Positions 20,836 to 33,639 of a DNA stretch of 64,000 nt are shown here, in pieces. This DNA is from Sabellastarte sp. h YS-2021 (Eukaryota; Annelida; Polychaeta; Sabellida; Sabellidae). Location of the stretch: contig OZ024935.1 of NCBI GenBank assembly GCA_964017235.1, forward strand, positions 8,060,001 to 8,124,000. Reading direction: 5' to 3'. The translations under genes were made by a program, and so were the position numbers. The number at the start of each line of letters is the position of its first letter. The first letter of the stretch is position 1. The notes below the pieces were generated by a model. That model saw only the letters and a list, made by a program, of their open reading frames with translations, did not search any database and was not told where the DNA came from.

Positions 20836-21538
20836 CATAGGAACTGAAAAATAACTGAGGTAAATACTTTGTACATGTTTTGTGTTGTTGATATTTTACA
20901 TATACTTTATGAAGTAATATCCCAGCTTTTCTTGAAAATTTGTTTGTAATTAAGATTGCCTAAGACCATGTATGTGTGAAATGGAAATAAGTTTTTACAA
21001 TACAGTCTAATTACAGTCTATATATAAAACAATAAACAGCATAGTTTGGAGTGTCAAGACAAAATAAATCCATGACTGATGGTATTTCTATATGTCGAAT
21101 GACAAAAACAGTTCATACTGCAATATTCAAACTAAATATCTTAACCTTTTACATCCATCTCAAATGAGTAAAATGGCCTATTTAAAGGTTTAACTTGTTT
21201 TAGCCAAATAAGCACTTGTCTCTTTTCATATACTTAGTATTACTTTGAGCTGGAGCGTGGTTGCATAGTACATGATTGCTGTACTCACTTATGTAGACAG
21301 TCTACTTAACGATTGTTTTAAGCGGTGAAAATATTAAGTAGACTTTTTTAGGTAGACATTTAGTGTATATTTTTTATTTGCTTATTTTCAGTTGCTAGAA
21401 AAAATAACTCCTTTAATTATGCAAAAATATGGTAAAATCATTAATTGCAGCACTTGTACGAATAAAAACTAAAAATATAAGTCAGTGTCTACTTAAGGGG
21501 GACATTTACTACCTGTCTACCTAAGCTGGAATAAAGTG

Positions 21539-21539
<1 letters not shown>
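20836..21539. other. no gene seen; degenerate 44-bp relatives
   Basis: AT-rich sequence with scattered gtagacattt and ctacttaa relatives of the 44-bp unit. A 40-bp stretch at 21,392-21,431 is bounded by a good acceptor but a weak donor (gtaaaa) and does not fit the phase of the following exons, so it is not annotated. Confidence 0.4.

Positions 21540-21578
<39 letters not shown>
21540..21578. repeat. (TA)n microsatellite
   Basis: About 19 uninterrupted TA dinucleotides. Confidence 0.95.
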
Positions 21579-21582
<4 letters not shown>

Positions 21583-21719
21583 GTTTGGAGTATTGTTTTG
21601 CAAAGCTATGGAAGATGCAAGTTAGTGTAATACATTAAATTGTTTAGTCAGTAAAATAAATCCAAACATCACAGTGAAAAATTGTCACAATTTCTATTTG
21701 AAGTAATGCATTATTTCAG

Positions 21720-24603
21720 GAAAGAGAAGTCAACATATTGAAAAGAAAACTGGTATGTTACTGAAACTAAATTAAAATCAAACAGCTTAACTATGATGCA
21801 AAAGTACACATTTGTACAATAATGTTGAGATTTTTTTATAATTAAATTCACACCAATCCATTTAATGTAGGAATTTTTATGAGGTATAAGTGGGATTTTT
21901 CACTCATTGATACATTTACCAGAATAGATTGATGATGCCTTTTAAAAATTAAGAAATATTGCACAAATTTTGTTGTCTTTTATTGACTGAATCATGTACT
22001 TTTATTAAGTCTTTACATTTTGTGACCTTTGTAAAAAATATAAGTTCTATAGTTTTAATTTAATGTTACCTTAAAGTGTCCATCATGGGCTTTGATCTCT
22101 TGAGATCTAATAATAGTGTCTTATAATTTTTCATCTTATCAATTTTATCATTATGGCAAGACTGACCACAAAAGACAATGAAATGATTAACAATTACTGT
22201 GAATCACTCAAAATTGAAAATTTTAATTACCTAAATGTAGCTTTTATAAGCTACAAGCTTACCATGTGGAACTGTAGATAGTCCCACCTGGTATCCCTGC
22301 TGTATTACAGCCTAGGAGATATGGGCTAAGTTTATGAGAAAAGAAGGCGTTTGCAATGAAAGTACACTGCAGGGTTCACCTACAGTACTGAGATTCACCA
22401 CTAAACATCTATTTTTTCTTGAACATTGGCCAGATCCCTTGCTGCCTCCCTAGATAGCATTCAGTTCCACATGGTAAGCTGTTGTAACACAGTAAAATAA
22501 GTGCCAAAAATACACCCAATAAATGTCTGTGGTATGAAAGATGGCCTTTATTGAGATATGTTGATACTATCAAGTTTAAGCTTCAGTTTTTGATTCCATC
22601 TTTTTAAGTCTGAGAATCACTAAATTGGTATCTAACCTTTGTATTTGATATCTTTGCAGGATGAACAAGAACAAGTGACAGTAGCAAAACCAATAAAAGT
22701 GTTTCAGAAAAGTCAGGTGAGAAAAGCAGTAAGACACAGTAATTAGTTATATTCCCCTATTTCTTAAGAGATTTAAGAAACATTTTTAGTGGTATGCAAT
22801 CCCTTTGTAAGTTATAAGACTTTACCAGAAAGTTTACATATTTAATGCTCGATGATAGGAGAGGGTTATTGTGATCAGTTCGTTTCTGTCTGTCTGTCTG
22901 TCCGTCTGTCTGTCTGTGCACCATTTCACCCTTATAGGTCAAAAACTATAACACCAATCGAGCTCAAATTTGGTGGGCACGTATTTCATGGGGTACAGAC
23001 AAATTCCTCCAATTTGGTGTAATTTTTATGAAAATTAAAGTCAGGAGATAGTTTTTCTCATTTTTAATTGGAAATACACAGTGAAACTGCTTCTCTTCAT
23101 CACATACGTAAAAATCAATATTTTGCTTTCTGATGATGTCATTACTTAATGATGTCACAAACTCACTGTGTAATTTTCATTGTGAGGTCAAAAATCTAGC
23201 TTGTGATACTTATTGTCTTTAAGTAAAAATATTTCTTCTCATTTTATGTCTTGAATTGACATAAAGAAAATAAAGAGGGGGGTTATGTATTCATCATTTA
23301 TATCAATTATTGTTTCTGTTATTTTCTCTTTCTTTTCTTTCAAATTTTTGACAGTCTATCACAAAAAAATTACCAAATTGCCATGAGCAATTTTCACCAA
23401 AAAGTGATTTTAAGCAATATTTTACCTCCACCAGCAGTTTATGTTTTTGTGTGGTAATTGTTTGTCTAGTTGTCCGTCTGTCTGTTTTTCTGGGTTTTTT
23501 TCGGTGTTTAGATTACTCCAGAATTTATGAACAGATCTTTATTAAAACTTGACATTTCTTCGAAAATTAATTTAAAGGTTCGGTTCTATTTTATTCTCTT
23601 CGTTACAATACTTTATATCACTTGAGAGACTGGTCACATGGAGTTGAGTGTTTTGTTCCTCTCTGAGTGCATCTTGTTTATTATTGAGATAAGTATGACA
23701 TGTCACCTGAAGCAGAATGTGTTTGCATTGTAACTGTGAACTATGAATGAACAATTTTCTAGAGTTACAGAACATCCACACATGTAACACTAGAAAATTA
23801 CAGGTGCATGAGAATAGTTACAAGTTCTTACCAGTGGAGTAGATGTCAATTTCATATATTGGTTCAGATTTTAAAGTATTTGCAAAATAATGTAGCAATA
23901 AGTTATAACCTGGCATTTGTTTGTCTACTTCAGAAACTTGTTGACCACAAAGAAAATGGGGAGAAAAGAAATGTCAATCTTGAAAGGTATGATACAGATG
24001 TTAAATTATTCTCGAGAGCAATTTAATTACAATTAGAAAACAAGTTCTTGTTTAGCAAAACATAAGTGTCCCATTCCAGGAAGCTGTTATCAAGGATATT
24101 ATTACAATATTTAATTTGATAAAGTAGAGCTTTTACATTTCAAAAATGAAAGCCTTTTAAGAACTGTCACTTCAATTTTCAGTTTTCCTGCAACAATACT
24201 CAAACTTAGTCAAAGTTTTAAATACCATAGTTACCATAGTTGTACATTGTGAAATAGCAACCAAAATTATGTGACAGTTTTATTTGCCTTTAACATGTCA
24301 GCTAGCAGAGATAAAGACGCATTTTACCCCTCCAATATACAAGAACTCTAATTGCTAGTTCTACCTGTCAGTGTTAATGCTTGATTTATATAAACCATAA
24401 ATCTTTTAATATTTAAGTATAGTCTTTGTAAGTGGTATATTTTTATCCAAGTTTATGCTACACAAACTTTGCTTTTACACAGACAAAAAGCAGGAGACTT
24501 GGTAGTGTTGAAGTGGGGAAATTACCAGATGTTTCTGGGTCTCATAACTTCAAGTGGAGAAGTTATGTCCACCAAACAAAGCCTCAGCAAACATGAGAGA
24601 TAA
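21720..24603 (+). CDS. candidate 3' exons of an unknown spliced gene
   Basis: Four short segments are bounded by AG...GT with good polypyrimidine tracts and keep one frame. They are 21,720-21,752 (EREVNILKRKL; donor gtatgt), 22,660-22,716 (DEQEQVTVAKPIKVFQKSQ; donor gtgaga), 23,934-23,986 (KLVDHKENGEKRNVNLE; donor gtatga) and 24,483-24,603 (QKAGDLVVLKWGNYQMFLGL and on to TAA). The lengths 33, 57, 53 and 121 fit phases 0, 0, 0 and 2 without a stop before 24,601. The peptide is charged, then has a small beta-rich end; no family is recognised. The 5' exons are not found. A perfect donor (aaaggtacgt) at 24,625 lies after the stop, so the 3' UTR may be spliced, or the true frame differs. Confidence 0.35.
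22878..22920. repeat. (CTGT)n microsatellite
   Basis: Repeats of ctgt/ccgt, followed by a common invertebrate repeat phrase (caccaatcgagctcaaattt). A shorter relative (gtccgtctgtctg) lies at 23,471. Confidence 0.85.
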
Positions 24604-24625
24604 ATGAGGGTGTTATACCAAAAGG

Positions 24626-25790
24626 TACGTTTTTCAGTTTGTTTGTTTCATCAAAAATATTTATAATGGTCTGGATTAAATTACAATAATGTAAATGTCA
24701 TGTAATAAAGTAAAAACTGTAAGTTTAATTATTGTACATGCCATGAATAAATGGCCTGTTGCATTTCATGTGAATGGAATTGTGACTTTTCGATGAACTT
24801 TCTTTATAGTTGCCTTCTAATGAGAATTTTTAGAGTGTTTGTTCATAGATTTATCAGTTTATTAAGCTATAAAAGAAAATTTGCAAATTATGCTGGATTA
24901 TTTTGCATGTTCTTTCAAATTAAACAAAATCTTCAATTGAGGTATCTTCATTAACTGACACACAGAACCAGCAGATAAGCTACTAAAAAATCCCACCATT
25001 AAAAAACCCACTGTTTTTGGACAAACCTTAAAAACCCCACCCTGCTTGCGCCCCCAGTGGGTACAAAGATAAAGCTACTGTCCTATGCCACAGCTTAACT
25101 TAACAAATTCTATGCAAAAATAAAAAAAAATAATATGAATTGCTTCAATGTTTCTCCATGATAAAGTTTGTAAATAACTTTATTTTTGAGTATAAACTTA
25201 AAATTTAGTTTATAAGTTAATAAACAATAAACAATATTAACATTTGTCACTGTAAATAATAATTCTTTTTTCAATGCTTATCTCAAATGGTCAAATATTT
25301 AAAGGTTTAGCTGTAAATTTACTTTAAAAAAGATATGTGTGACACTGTAACATTAATTTTAATATTTTTATAAATGCAATTACACATATTATCAAATAAA
25401 ATATTAGATATAATTAAAATCCATATTGTAAAAGAATGCTGTACAGTTACAGAAACTTGACTGTGAAGTCCCTTAAAAGTACATTTTTTACAGTATTGTT
25501 GTTCGAGTTACAACCTGTACAGAATGTCAATTTGTACATTGTATATTGCATGGCACAAACCCCAAAATGGCACAAACGGAGGTTGGAATATTTATTAGCC
25601 TTTGATTGTCATCGGTAAAATTTGTGCAATTTTGCATACCAAATAAGGAAGTCGAAGTGACAGCAGCCACAAATTAAATAACTTTGGTCCTTTCCGTAGG
25701 CAAATTTTGGCAAGTTGGGGCATTGATTTTATGTAGAGATTATATATTATTGCCCATTAAAAACAAGCATAAAAGGTTTATTCTTTTGAT
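24626..25790. other. no gene seen
   Basis: AT-rich, intron-like or intergenic sequence. A few frames of 60-75 codons are open but show no domain, codon bias or splice support. Confidence 0.4.
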
Positions 25791-26285
25791 TTTTCGTTCT
25801 GTCCAGGCAGGCAGGCATCCGGGGTGGCGGAGGGAAAAAGTTTGTCCGGGCTGTATCTCAGAAACCGTAAGTTGTAGGGAGTTGAGACTTGGTAGGGACA
25901 TTGGTTAGGAGGTGTAGGTGTGCAACGTCATGGACTGACCTTGATTTGACCTTGCCATAGTGACCTTGAGTTTGAAAATCTTGTCTGGGCTATATCTCTG
26001 AAACTGTAAGGTGTAGGAAGTTAATATGTGATAGTGACATTTGTCAGGGGATGTTGGTGTGCAGCGTCATGGTCTGACCTTGATTTGACCTTTGACCTTG
26101 CTGTAGTGACCTTGACCTATAAAATCTTGTCTGGGCTATATCTCGGAAACCGTAAGGTGTAGGAAGTTGATACTTGGTAGGGACATTGGTTAGGGGCTAT
26201 AGGTGTGTATTATCATGGTGTGACCTTAATTTGACCTTTGACCTTGTCATAGTGACCTTGACCTTTAAAATCTTGTTGCACCTTT
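25791..26285 (+). repeat. ~145-bp satellite element (plus orientation)
   Basis: The head (ggcatccggggtggcggagg, then aaaaagtttgtccgggctgt) is followed by three units of about 140-148 bp: atctcggaaaccgtaaggtg, taggaagttgatacttggta, gggacattggttaggg, then clustered tgacctt motifs. It is the reverse-complement counterpart of 2,825-3,370. Each unit carries a TGACCTTTGACCT-type direct repeat or a close variant. Confidence 0.88.
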
Positions 26286-26939
26286 GGGTCTGTCTTTTGA
26301 TGCAGATTAGGCACTGTTAATTCATATTAGAATTTATTAAGAATTTTACTTTCATAACTTCCCATTGTAAGAGATCAAGTGAGCCACAGATTTTGCTCCA
26401 ACACCACACATAAACATTCATTAAATGTATTACCACTTCTGTATGCATGGTAATATTCAAAACATCTAAACCATAATTTGGCCATGCAGATGTAGATAAA
26501 GAGTGTTGAATTATAGTTTACTGATTAATGCTGTCATCTTGCTATTGAATTATCTTGTTTTAATGCTTCATCTTTACATGCATTATCTTTCTTTTAAACA
26601 TTATTTTCTCCATTTGAACATTGTTTGGACCTTTGTATAACTGACAGTGCTCTGAAAGTATCCTGAACTTTGTACTGGTACAGTACTTCTATATCTAATG
26701 GTGTTAAATATTATATAACATGCTGTTATACTTATGTTTTGTCAATTAATATTATGATAAAAAGAAAAGCACAAAACTAAACTTAAAACAAGCACAAATA
26801 AGGCTTTTGTGTCCAAGTTGTGTCAAGTTATGTTGGGAAGCACTAAATGTTTTAAAATATTTCATACCTTCAGTTCTTAGAACACAAAAACAGCATCACC
26901 TTATTTTACATCTAAGGTCATTCTTTCCTTCTCTTTCAG

Positions 26940-27094
26940 GTTTACTCCAGTTAAATCCCAGGGATGTAAACAAAGCAAACTGGGACTTCCTGGTGACAGT
27001 GATGCCACCTGAGTCATTCATAATAAAAGAAACAGCTATCAGTTTGACTGATACAGAAAAGTTTATTGCTGAACTGCAAAAAATAATTAATTAA
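26940..27094 (+). CDS. candidate terminal exon, unknown protein
   Basis: A strong acceptor (ttctttccttctctttcag) precedes an open segment that encodes LLQLNPRDVNKANWDFLVTV, continues with PPESFIIKETAISLTDTEKF, and ends AELQKIIN and TAA. The composition looks like a genuine protein C terminus. The reading phase (needs one base from the previous exon) does not match the exon ending at 24,624 in the frame used upstream, and the other frame has a TGA there. It is therefore either an alternative terminal exon, part of a decayed gene, or a non-coding exon. No family is recognised. Confidence 0.35.
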
Positions 27095-28870
27095 ATATTC
27101 AAGTTCCCTACTTTTTTCAGTAAATACATGCATTTACTGGTTTATGACTACTTTTATTTTGCAAGTTAACTTGTATAAGTTTAGATAAATGCGAAATGTT
27201 TGCTCTTAGTTGTTATAACAAAAATTGAGCATTAAAGTAAACTGAAAATATACATTATATGTCGACAAAATAGCAGTAGACTTTAAATGTTTATATCTAC
27301 TCTTTTTAGGTGTTTGATTTCTTTACATATTTTGATTAAGCTTGTTTTATCTTCAGTCCCATAACTACTTTTTAAAGTAAATTTATTATGCTTTTTAATT
27401 ATGCTTTTTAAGAGGTTGTTTTAAAATTATGGCACTATATCACTAGAGGAAAAGAAAATTTTTTCTAAACATGCAGTCATGGTTGGATTCCCAGCAAATG
27501 CTATATGTATACATCACTAATTGCAAGTGGGTATTGTCATGTTTAAGAGCCAATCCTGAGTAGATACAATGGTCCATTTGAAGTGTAATTGTAAGTGATA
27601 ATTCGGAGCTACCAGGTTATGCTGAAGTATTTCGTCGTTTAGCCAATCAGAATCGAGGATAGATCTGTGTCATGTTAGAATTTCCTGTTTCATAGTATGG
27701 AAAACTATTTGGTTCTTGTTTTTTGTTAAATAAGAAGCAGTAAACTGGTAACCAACCAGGAAGTAGAAGACAAGAAACCGGAAGGTAAAAATCGCTACCG
27801 CAACACCGCTATTTATGAGTAAAATGATTCACTTAATCAAAGTTTTTAAGTGTTAACCTGTTACATTCTTAAATAGACAATTACCAATATAACCTAGCAA
27901 TTTATAAGATGCAATTTTATGTACATATCAGTGTGTTTTGTCACCAAGTTCATCAGGTTGATTTCTTTGATTTAATCACAACATATTAATTTGCATTGAC
28001 TTGTAAAAATATAGTTTTAACATAATTCTTTGTCAAGTTAATTAAAAAAATGCCCACACAGAAAATCACCACTATATATGTTTGCCAACTTAAATGTTTA
28101 ATTTGAGTAAGTCTTATGATATTTAGATATTGCTTTGGTGTTGATTTGTTTCACTTCATGATTTGAGGCTATTTTCCTAAGACACTGAAACACTGAATAA
28201 AATAATATACTAAATGATATCAATATAATTATTAATGCCAAAATGCATCTCAACAAAAAGGCAGATTTTTTGTGTAAGATTTGATGCAATAATTATTTTA
28301 TTAATCATGCAAGAATATAAAATCAACATTTCAAAATTTCAGTATAACAGTAAAAATATGCAGATTTATTGGTTTTTATATGTACTGTGTGACATTTGTT
28401 TTGATCTTTTAAGACCATGCTCTGGTATTAAGATGCTAAATCTCAAATTTTTATGCAAAGAGATAAATGACTGACAGGTGATTATACAAGATATTAAGTG
28501 TATGCAGTAGTTTTTAGAGTGAATAAATCACTAGTTACAATATGAACTATAGCATAACAGAATTTTGATAATATTCTTTTTAATTTTTTCTTCCTGAATG
28601 TGTATACATGTATTTGGTTTGCACAAATTTCTTGTTTGTAAGAAGTTTATCAACATATTCTTGATGGAAAAAAATTGTTAAATACTGTTTAATACTGTAT
28701 TATGAACTCAATTTTAATGGTAAAGTTGTTTCTATGTAAATAAACAGATAGTTATCTTTCTTTTGTGAAAAAATAAAGTCATTTTAGCAGTTCACATTTT
28801 TGTTTTTATGGATTAAAAAGTTGTGTTCATAATAAATATATATCCTACTTGCAAAGTAGTAACATGTTTC
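27095..28870. other. no gene seen; possible 3' UTR and intergenic
   Basis: AT-rich sequence with several potential polyadenylation signals (for example aataaa near 28,740 and 28,770). No coding, RNA or repeat structure is strong enough to list. Confidence 0.4.
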
Positions 28871-28879
28871 CATGTTTTG

Positions 28880-31800
28880 AGTACACCCTGTTTAGAGAAA
28901 GATAAAATTGGCAGTGTATTTGTTAGGGCACATTCTATTTACAAAAGATGAAATTTGCGTTTTTGGTGATTAGGGCACACCCTATTTACAAATATATAAA
29001 ATTTGCAGTTTCTGCATTTAGGGCACATCTTATCTCCAAAAAGATGAAATTCACAGTTTTCGTGTTTAGGGTGCACCCTAGTTACAAAAAGAGGAAGTTT
29101 GCAGTTTCCATGTTTAGGGTGCACCCTATTTACAAAAAGATGAAATTTGCAGTTTCCGTGTTTCGGGTGACCCTATTTACAAAAAGATGAAATCTGCAGT
29201 TTTCGTGTTTAGGGTGCACCCTATTTACAAAAAGAGGAAATTTGCAGTTTTCTCTGTTTAGGACACACCCTATTTACAAAAAGAAGAAATTTGTAGTTCC
29301 TGTGTTTAGGGTGCACCCTTATTACAAAAAGATAAAATTTGCAGTTTTCGTGAATAGGACACACCCTATTTACAAAAAGAGGAAATTTGCAGTTTTCGTG
29401 TTTAGGGCACACCCTATTTACAAAAGGATGAAATTTGCAGTTTTCGTGTTTAGGGCACACTCTATTTACAAAAAGATGAAATTTGCAGTTTTAGTGTTTA
29501 GGGTGCACACTATTTACAAAAAGATGAAATTTGCAGTTTTTGTGTTTAGCGTGCACCCTATTTACAAAAAAAGGAAATTTGCAGTTTCTCTGTTTAGGGT
29601 GCACTCTATTTACACAAGCAGGAAATTTGCAGTTTTCGTGTTTAGGGCACACCCTATTTACAAAAAGATGAAATTTGCAGTTTTCGTGTTTAGGGTGCAC
29701 ACTATTTGCAAAAAGATGAAATTTGCAGTTTTCGTGTTTAGGGTGCACCCTATTTACAAAAAGAGGAAATTTGCAGTTTCTCTGTTTAGGGTGCACCCTA
29801 TTTACACAAGCAGGAAATTTGCTGTTTTCTCTGTTTAGGGCACACCCTATTTACACAAGCAGGAAATTTGCTGTTTTCGTGTTTAGGGCACACCCTATTT
29901 ACAAAAAGAGGAAATTTGCAGTTCCTGTGTTTAGGGTGCACCCTTTTTTCAAAAAGATAAAATTTGCAGTTTTCGTGAATAGGGCACACCTTATTTACAA
30001 AAAGCGGAAATTTGCAGTTTTCGTGTTTAGGGCACACCCTATTTACAAAAGGATGAAATTTGCAGTTTTCGTGTTTAGGGCACACCCTATTTACAAAAAG
30101 ATGAAATTTGCAGTTTTCATGTTTAGGGTGCACACTGTTTACAAAAAGATGAAATTTGTAGTTTTCGTGTTTAGGGTGCACCCTATTTACAAAAAAAGGA
30201 AATTTGCAGTTTCTCTGTTTAGGATGCACCCTATTTATACAAGCAGGAAATTTGCTGTTTTCGTGTTTAGGGCACACCATATTTACAAAAAGATGAAATT
30301 TGCAGTTTTTGTGTTTAAGGCACACCCTATTTACAAAAAGAGGAAATTTGCAGTTTTTGTGTTTAGGGCACACCCTATTTACAAAAAGAGGAAATTTGCA
30401 GTTCCTGTGTTTATGGTGCACCCTTTTTTCAAAAAGATAAAATTTGCAGTTTTCGTGAATAGGGCACACCTTATTTACAAAAAGAGGAAATTTGCAGTTT
30501 TTGTGTTTAGGGCACACCCTATTTACAAAAAGATGAAATTTGCAGTTTTCGTGTTTAGGGTGCACACTATTTACAAAAAGGAAATTTGCAGTTTTTGTGT
30601 TTAGGGTGCACCCTATTTACAAAAGGATGAAATTTGCAGTTTTCGTGTTTAGGGTGCACACTATTTACAAAAAGGAAATTTGCAGTTTTCGTGTTTAGGG
30701 TGCACCCTATTTACAAAAGGATGAAATTTGCAGTTTTCGTGTTTAGGGCACACCCTATTTACAAAAAGATGAAATTTGCAGTTTTCATGTTTAGGGTGCA
30801 CACTGTTTACAAAAAGATGAAATTTGTAGTTTTTGTGTTTAGGGTGCACCCTATTTACAAAAAAAGGAAATTTGCAGTTTCTCTGTTTAGGATGCACCCT
30901 ATTTACAAAAAGAGGAAATTTGCAGTTCCTGTGTTTATGGTGCACCCTTTTTTCAAAAAGATAAAATTTGCAGTTTTCGTGAATAGGGCACACCTTATTT
31001 ACAAAAAGAGGAAATTTGCAGTTTTTGTGTTTAGGGCACACCCTATTTACAAAAAGAGGAAATTTGCAGTTTTCGTGTTTAGGGTGCACACTATTTACAA
31101 AAAGGAAATTTGCAGTTTTCGTGTTTAGGGTGCACCCTATTTACAAAAAAAAGGAAATTTGCAGTTTCTCTGTTTAGGGTGCACCCTATTTACCCAAGCA
31201 GGAAATTTGCAGTTTTCGTGTTTAGGGTGCACCCTATTTACAAAAAGAGGAAATTTGCAGTTTCTCTGTTTAGGGTGCACCCTATTTACACAAGCAGGAA
31301 ATTTGCTGTTTTCGTGTTTAGGGCACACCCTATTTACAAAAAGAGTAAATTTGCAGTTTTCGTGTTTAGGGCACACCCTATTTACAAAAAGAGGAAATTT
31401 GCAGTTTTTGTGTTTAGGGCACACCCTATTTAACAAAAGAGGAAATTTGCAATTGCTGTGTTTAGGGTGCACCCTTTTTTCAAAACGATAAAATTTGCAG
31501 TTTTCGTGAATAGGACACACCCTATTTACAAAAAGAGGAAATTTGCAGTTTTCGTGTTTAGGGCACACCCTATTTACAAAAGGATGAAATTTGCAGTTTT
31601 CGTGTTTAGGGCACACTCTATTTACAAAAAGATGAAATTTGCAGTTTTAGTGTTTAGGGTGCACACTATTTACAAAAAGATGAAATTTGCAGTTTTTGTG
31701 TTTAGCGTGCACCCTATTTACAAAAAAAGGAAATTTGCAGTTTCTCTGTTTAGGGTGCACTCTATTTACACAAGCAGGAAATTTGCAGTTTTCGTGTTTA

Positions 31801-33255
31801 GGGCACACCCTATTTACAAAAAGATGAAATTTGCAGTTTTCGTGTTTAGGGTGCACACTATTTGCAAAAAGATGAAATTTGCAGTTTTCGTGTTTAGGGT
31901 GCACCCTATTTACAAAAAGAGGAAATTTGCAGTTTCTCTGTTTAGGGTGCACCCTATTTACACAAGCAGGAAATTTGCTGTTTTCTCTGTTTAGGGCACA
32001 CCCTATTTACACAAGCAGGAAATTTGCTGTTTTCGTGTTTAGGGCACACCCTATTTACAAAAAGAGGAAATTTGCAGTTCCTGTGTTTAGGGTGCACCCT
32101 TTTTTCAAAAAGATAAAATTTGCAGTTTTCGTGAATAGGGCACACCTTATTTACAAAAAGCGGAAATTTGCAGTTTTCGTGTTTAGGGCACACCCTATTT
32201 ACAAAAGGATGAAATTTGCAGTTTTCGTGTTTAGGGCACACCCTATTTACAAAAAGATGAAATTTGCAGTTTTCATGTTTAGGGTGCACACTGTTTACAA
32301 AAAGATGAAATTTGTAGTTTTCGTGTTTAGGGTGCACCCTATTTACAAAAAAAGGAAATTTGCAGTTTCTCTGTTTAGGATGCACCCTATTTATACAAGC
32401 AGGAAATTTGCTGTTTTCGTGTTTAGGGCACACCATATTTACAAAAAGATGAAATTTGCAGTTTTCGTGTTTAAGGCACACCCTATTTACAAAAAGAGGA
32501 AATTTGCAGTTTTTGTGTTTAGGGCACACCCTATTTACAAAAAGAGGAAATTTGCAGTTCCTGTGTTTATGGTGCACCCTTTTTTCAAAAAGATAAAATT
32601 TGCAGTTTTCGTGAATAGGGCACACCTTATTTACAAAAAGAGGAAATTTGCAGTTTTTGTGTTTAGGGCACACCCTATTTACAAAAAGATGAAATTTGCA
32701 GTTTTCGTGTTTAGGGTGCACACTATTTACAAAAAGGAAATTTGCAGTTTTCGTGTTTAGGGTGCACCCTATTTACAAAAAAAAGGAAATTTGCAGTTTC
32801 TCTGTTTAGGGTGCACCCTATTTACCCAAGCAGGAAATTTGCAGTTTTCGTGTTTAGGGTGCACCCTATTTACAAAAAGAGGAAATTTGCAGTTTCTCTG
32901 TTTAGGGTGCACCCTATTTACACAAGCAGGAAATTTGCTGTTTTCGTGTTTAGGGCACACCCTATTTACAAAAAGAGTAAATTTGCAGTTTTCGTGTTTA
33001 GGGCACACCCTATTTACAAAAAGAGGAAATTTGCAGTTTTTGTGTTTAGGGCACACCCTATTTAACAAAAGAGGAAATTTGCAATTGCTGTGTTTAGGGT
33101 GCACCCTTTTTTCAAAAAGATAAAATTTGCAGTTTTCGTGAATAGGGTACACCCTATTTACAAAAAGAGTAAATTTGCAGTTTTGGTGTTTAGGGCACAT
33201 CCTATTTACAAAAAGAGGAAATTTGCAGTTTTCATGTTTAGGGCACACCCTTTAA
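28880..33255. repeat. 48-bp satellite, about 90 units, with block duplications
   Basis: The unit is tttagggtgcaccctattta followed by caaaaagatgaaatttgcag and ttttcgtg. The period is exactly 48 in most units; some lack about 6 bp. Two variants alternate irregularly: agggtgcaccct (a perfect palindrome) and agggcacaccct. About 1.27 kb at 29,340-30,604 recurs almost identically at 31,496-32,760 (offset 2,156), and about 0.35-0.4 kb from 31,081 recurs from 32,713 (offset 1,632 = 34 x 48). Long ORFs on both strands (up to 293 codons) are consequences of a period divisible by 3. Confidence 0.95.
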
Positions 33256-33545
33256 AATGTGATGGAATATATACATTACATACAGTTATAGTTTTATGCA
33301 GAGATACTTTTACAACAAAAACAAACCAGTGGCTCTCCCATCTACTTCTGATGCACATGTTTTAAAATAACCATAAAATCCTCTAACATTTACATTATCT
33401 GTATCTGTAAATTATCTGTAAAATGTGTTTCCTGCAATGCTAAAATGTAGGTTCTAAAATTGGAAATTAAATTTTTAATTTCCTCAAAGTTTGGAATAAA
33501 GCCACGACAGTTCCACTGTAGTATACTTTTATTTTTGTTTGGTTC
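33256..33545 (-). pseudogene. LINE ORF2 start: APE endonuclease fragment
   Basis: The minus-strand translation gives ILQWNCRGFIPNFEEIKNLI, then ALQETHF and, after a frame change, RGFYGYFKTCASEVDGRATG. WNCRG and LQE(T) are the N-terminal motifs of apurinic/apyrimidinic-type LINE endonucleases; the Glu of LQE is a metal ligand. Everything downstream is replaced by satellite. Confidence 0.75.
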
Positions 33546-33639
33546 TATTATTTACACTTTATGGCCACTCCGCCCTTGTGAATTTCTGAGTGGGGATTCT
33601 TTGACACTCATTTCACTGTCACTATCACTCAAAACATCA

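Noticed and set aside
21392-21431. 40-nt segment with a good acceptor as another exon of the candidate gene
   Set aside because: The donor (gtaaaa) is weak, and no open frame matches phase 0 of the next exon.
29242-33065. Long ORFs (up to 293 codons) on both strands encoding HPIYKKRKFAVFVFRA-type repeats
   Set aside because: They follow from a 48-bp period (16 codons) without stops. Both strands and more than one frame are open, starts are arbitrary, and insertions not divisible by 3 end them. There is no sign of selection on one frame.
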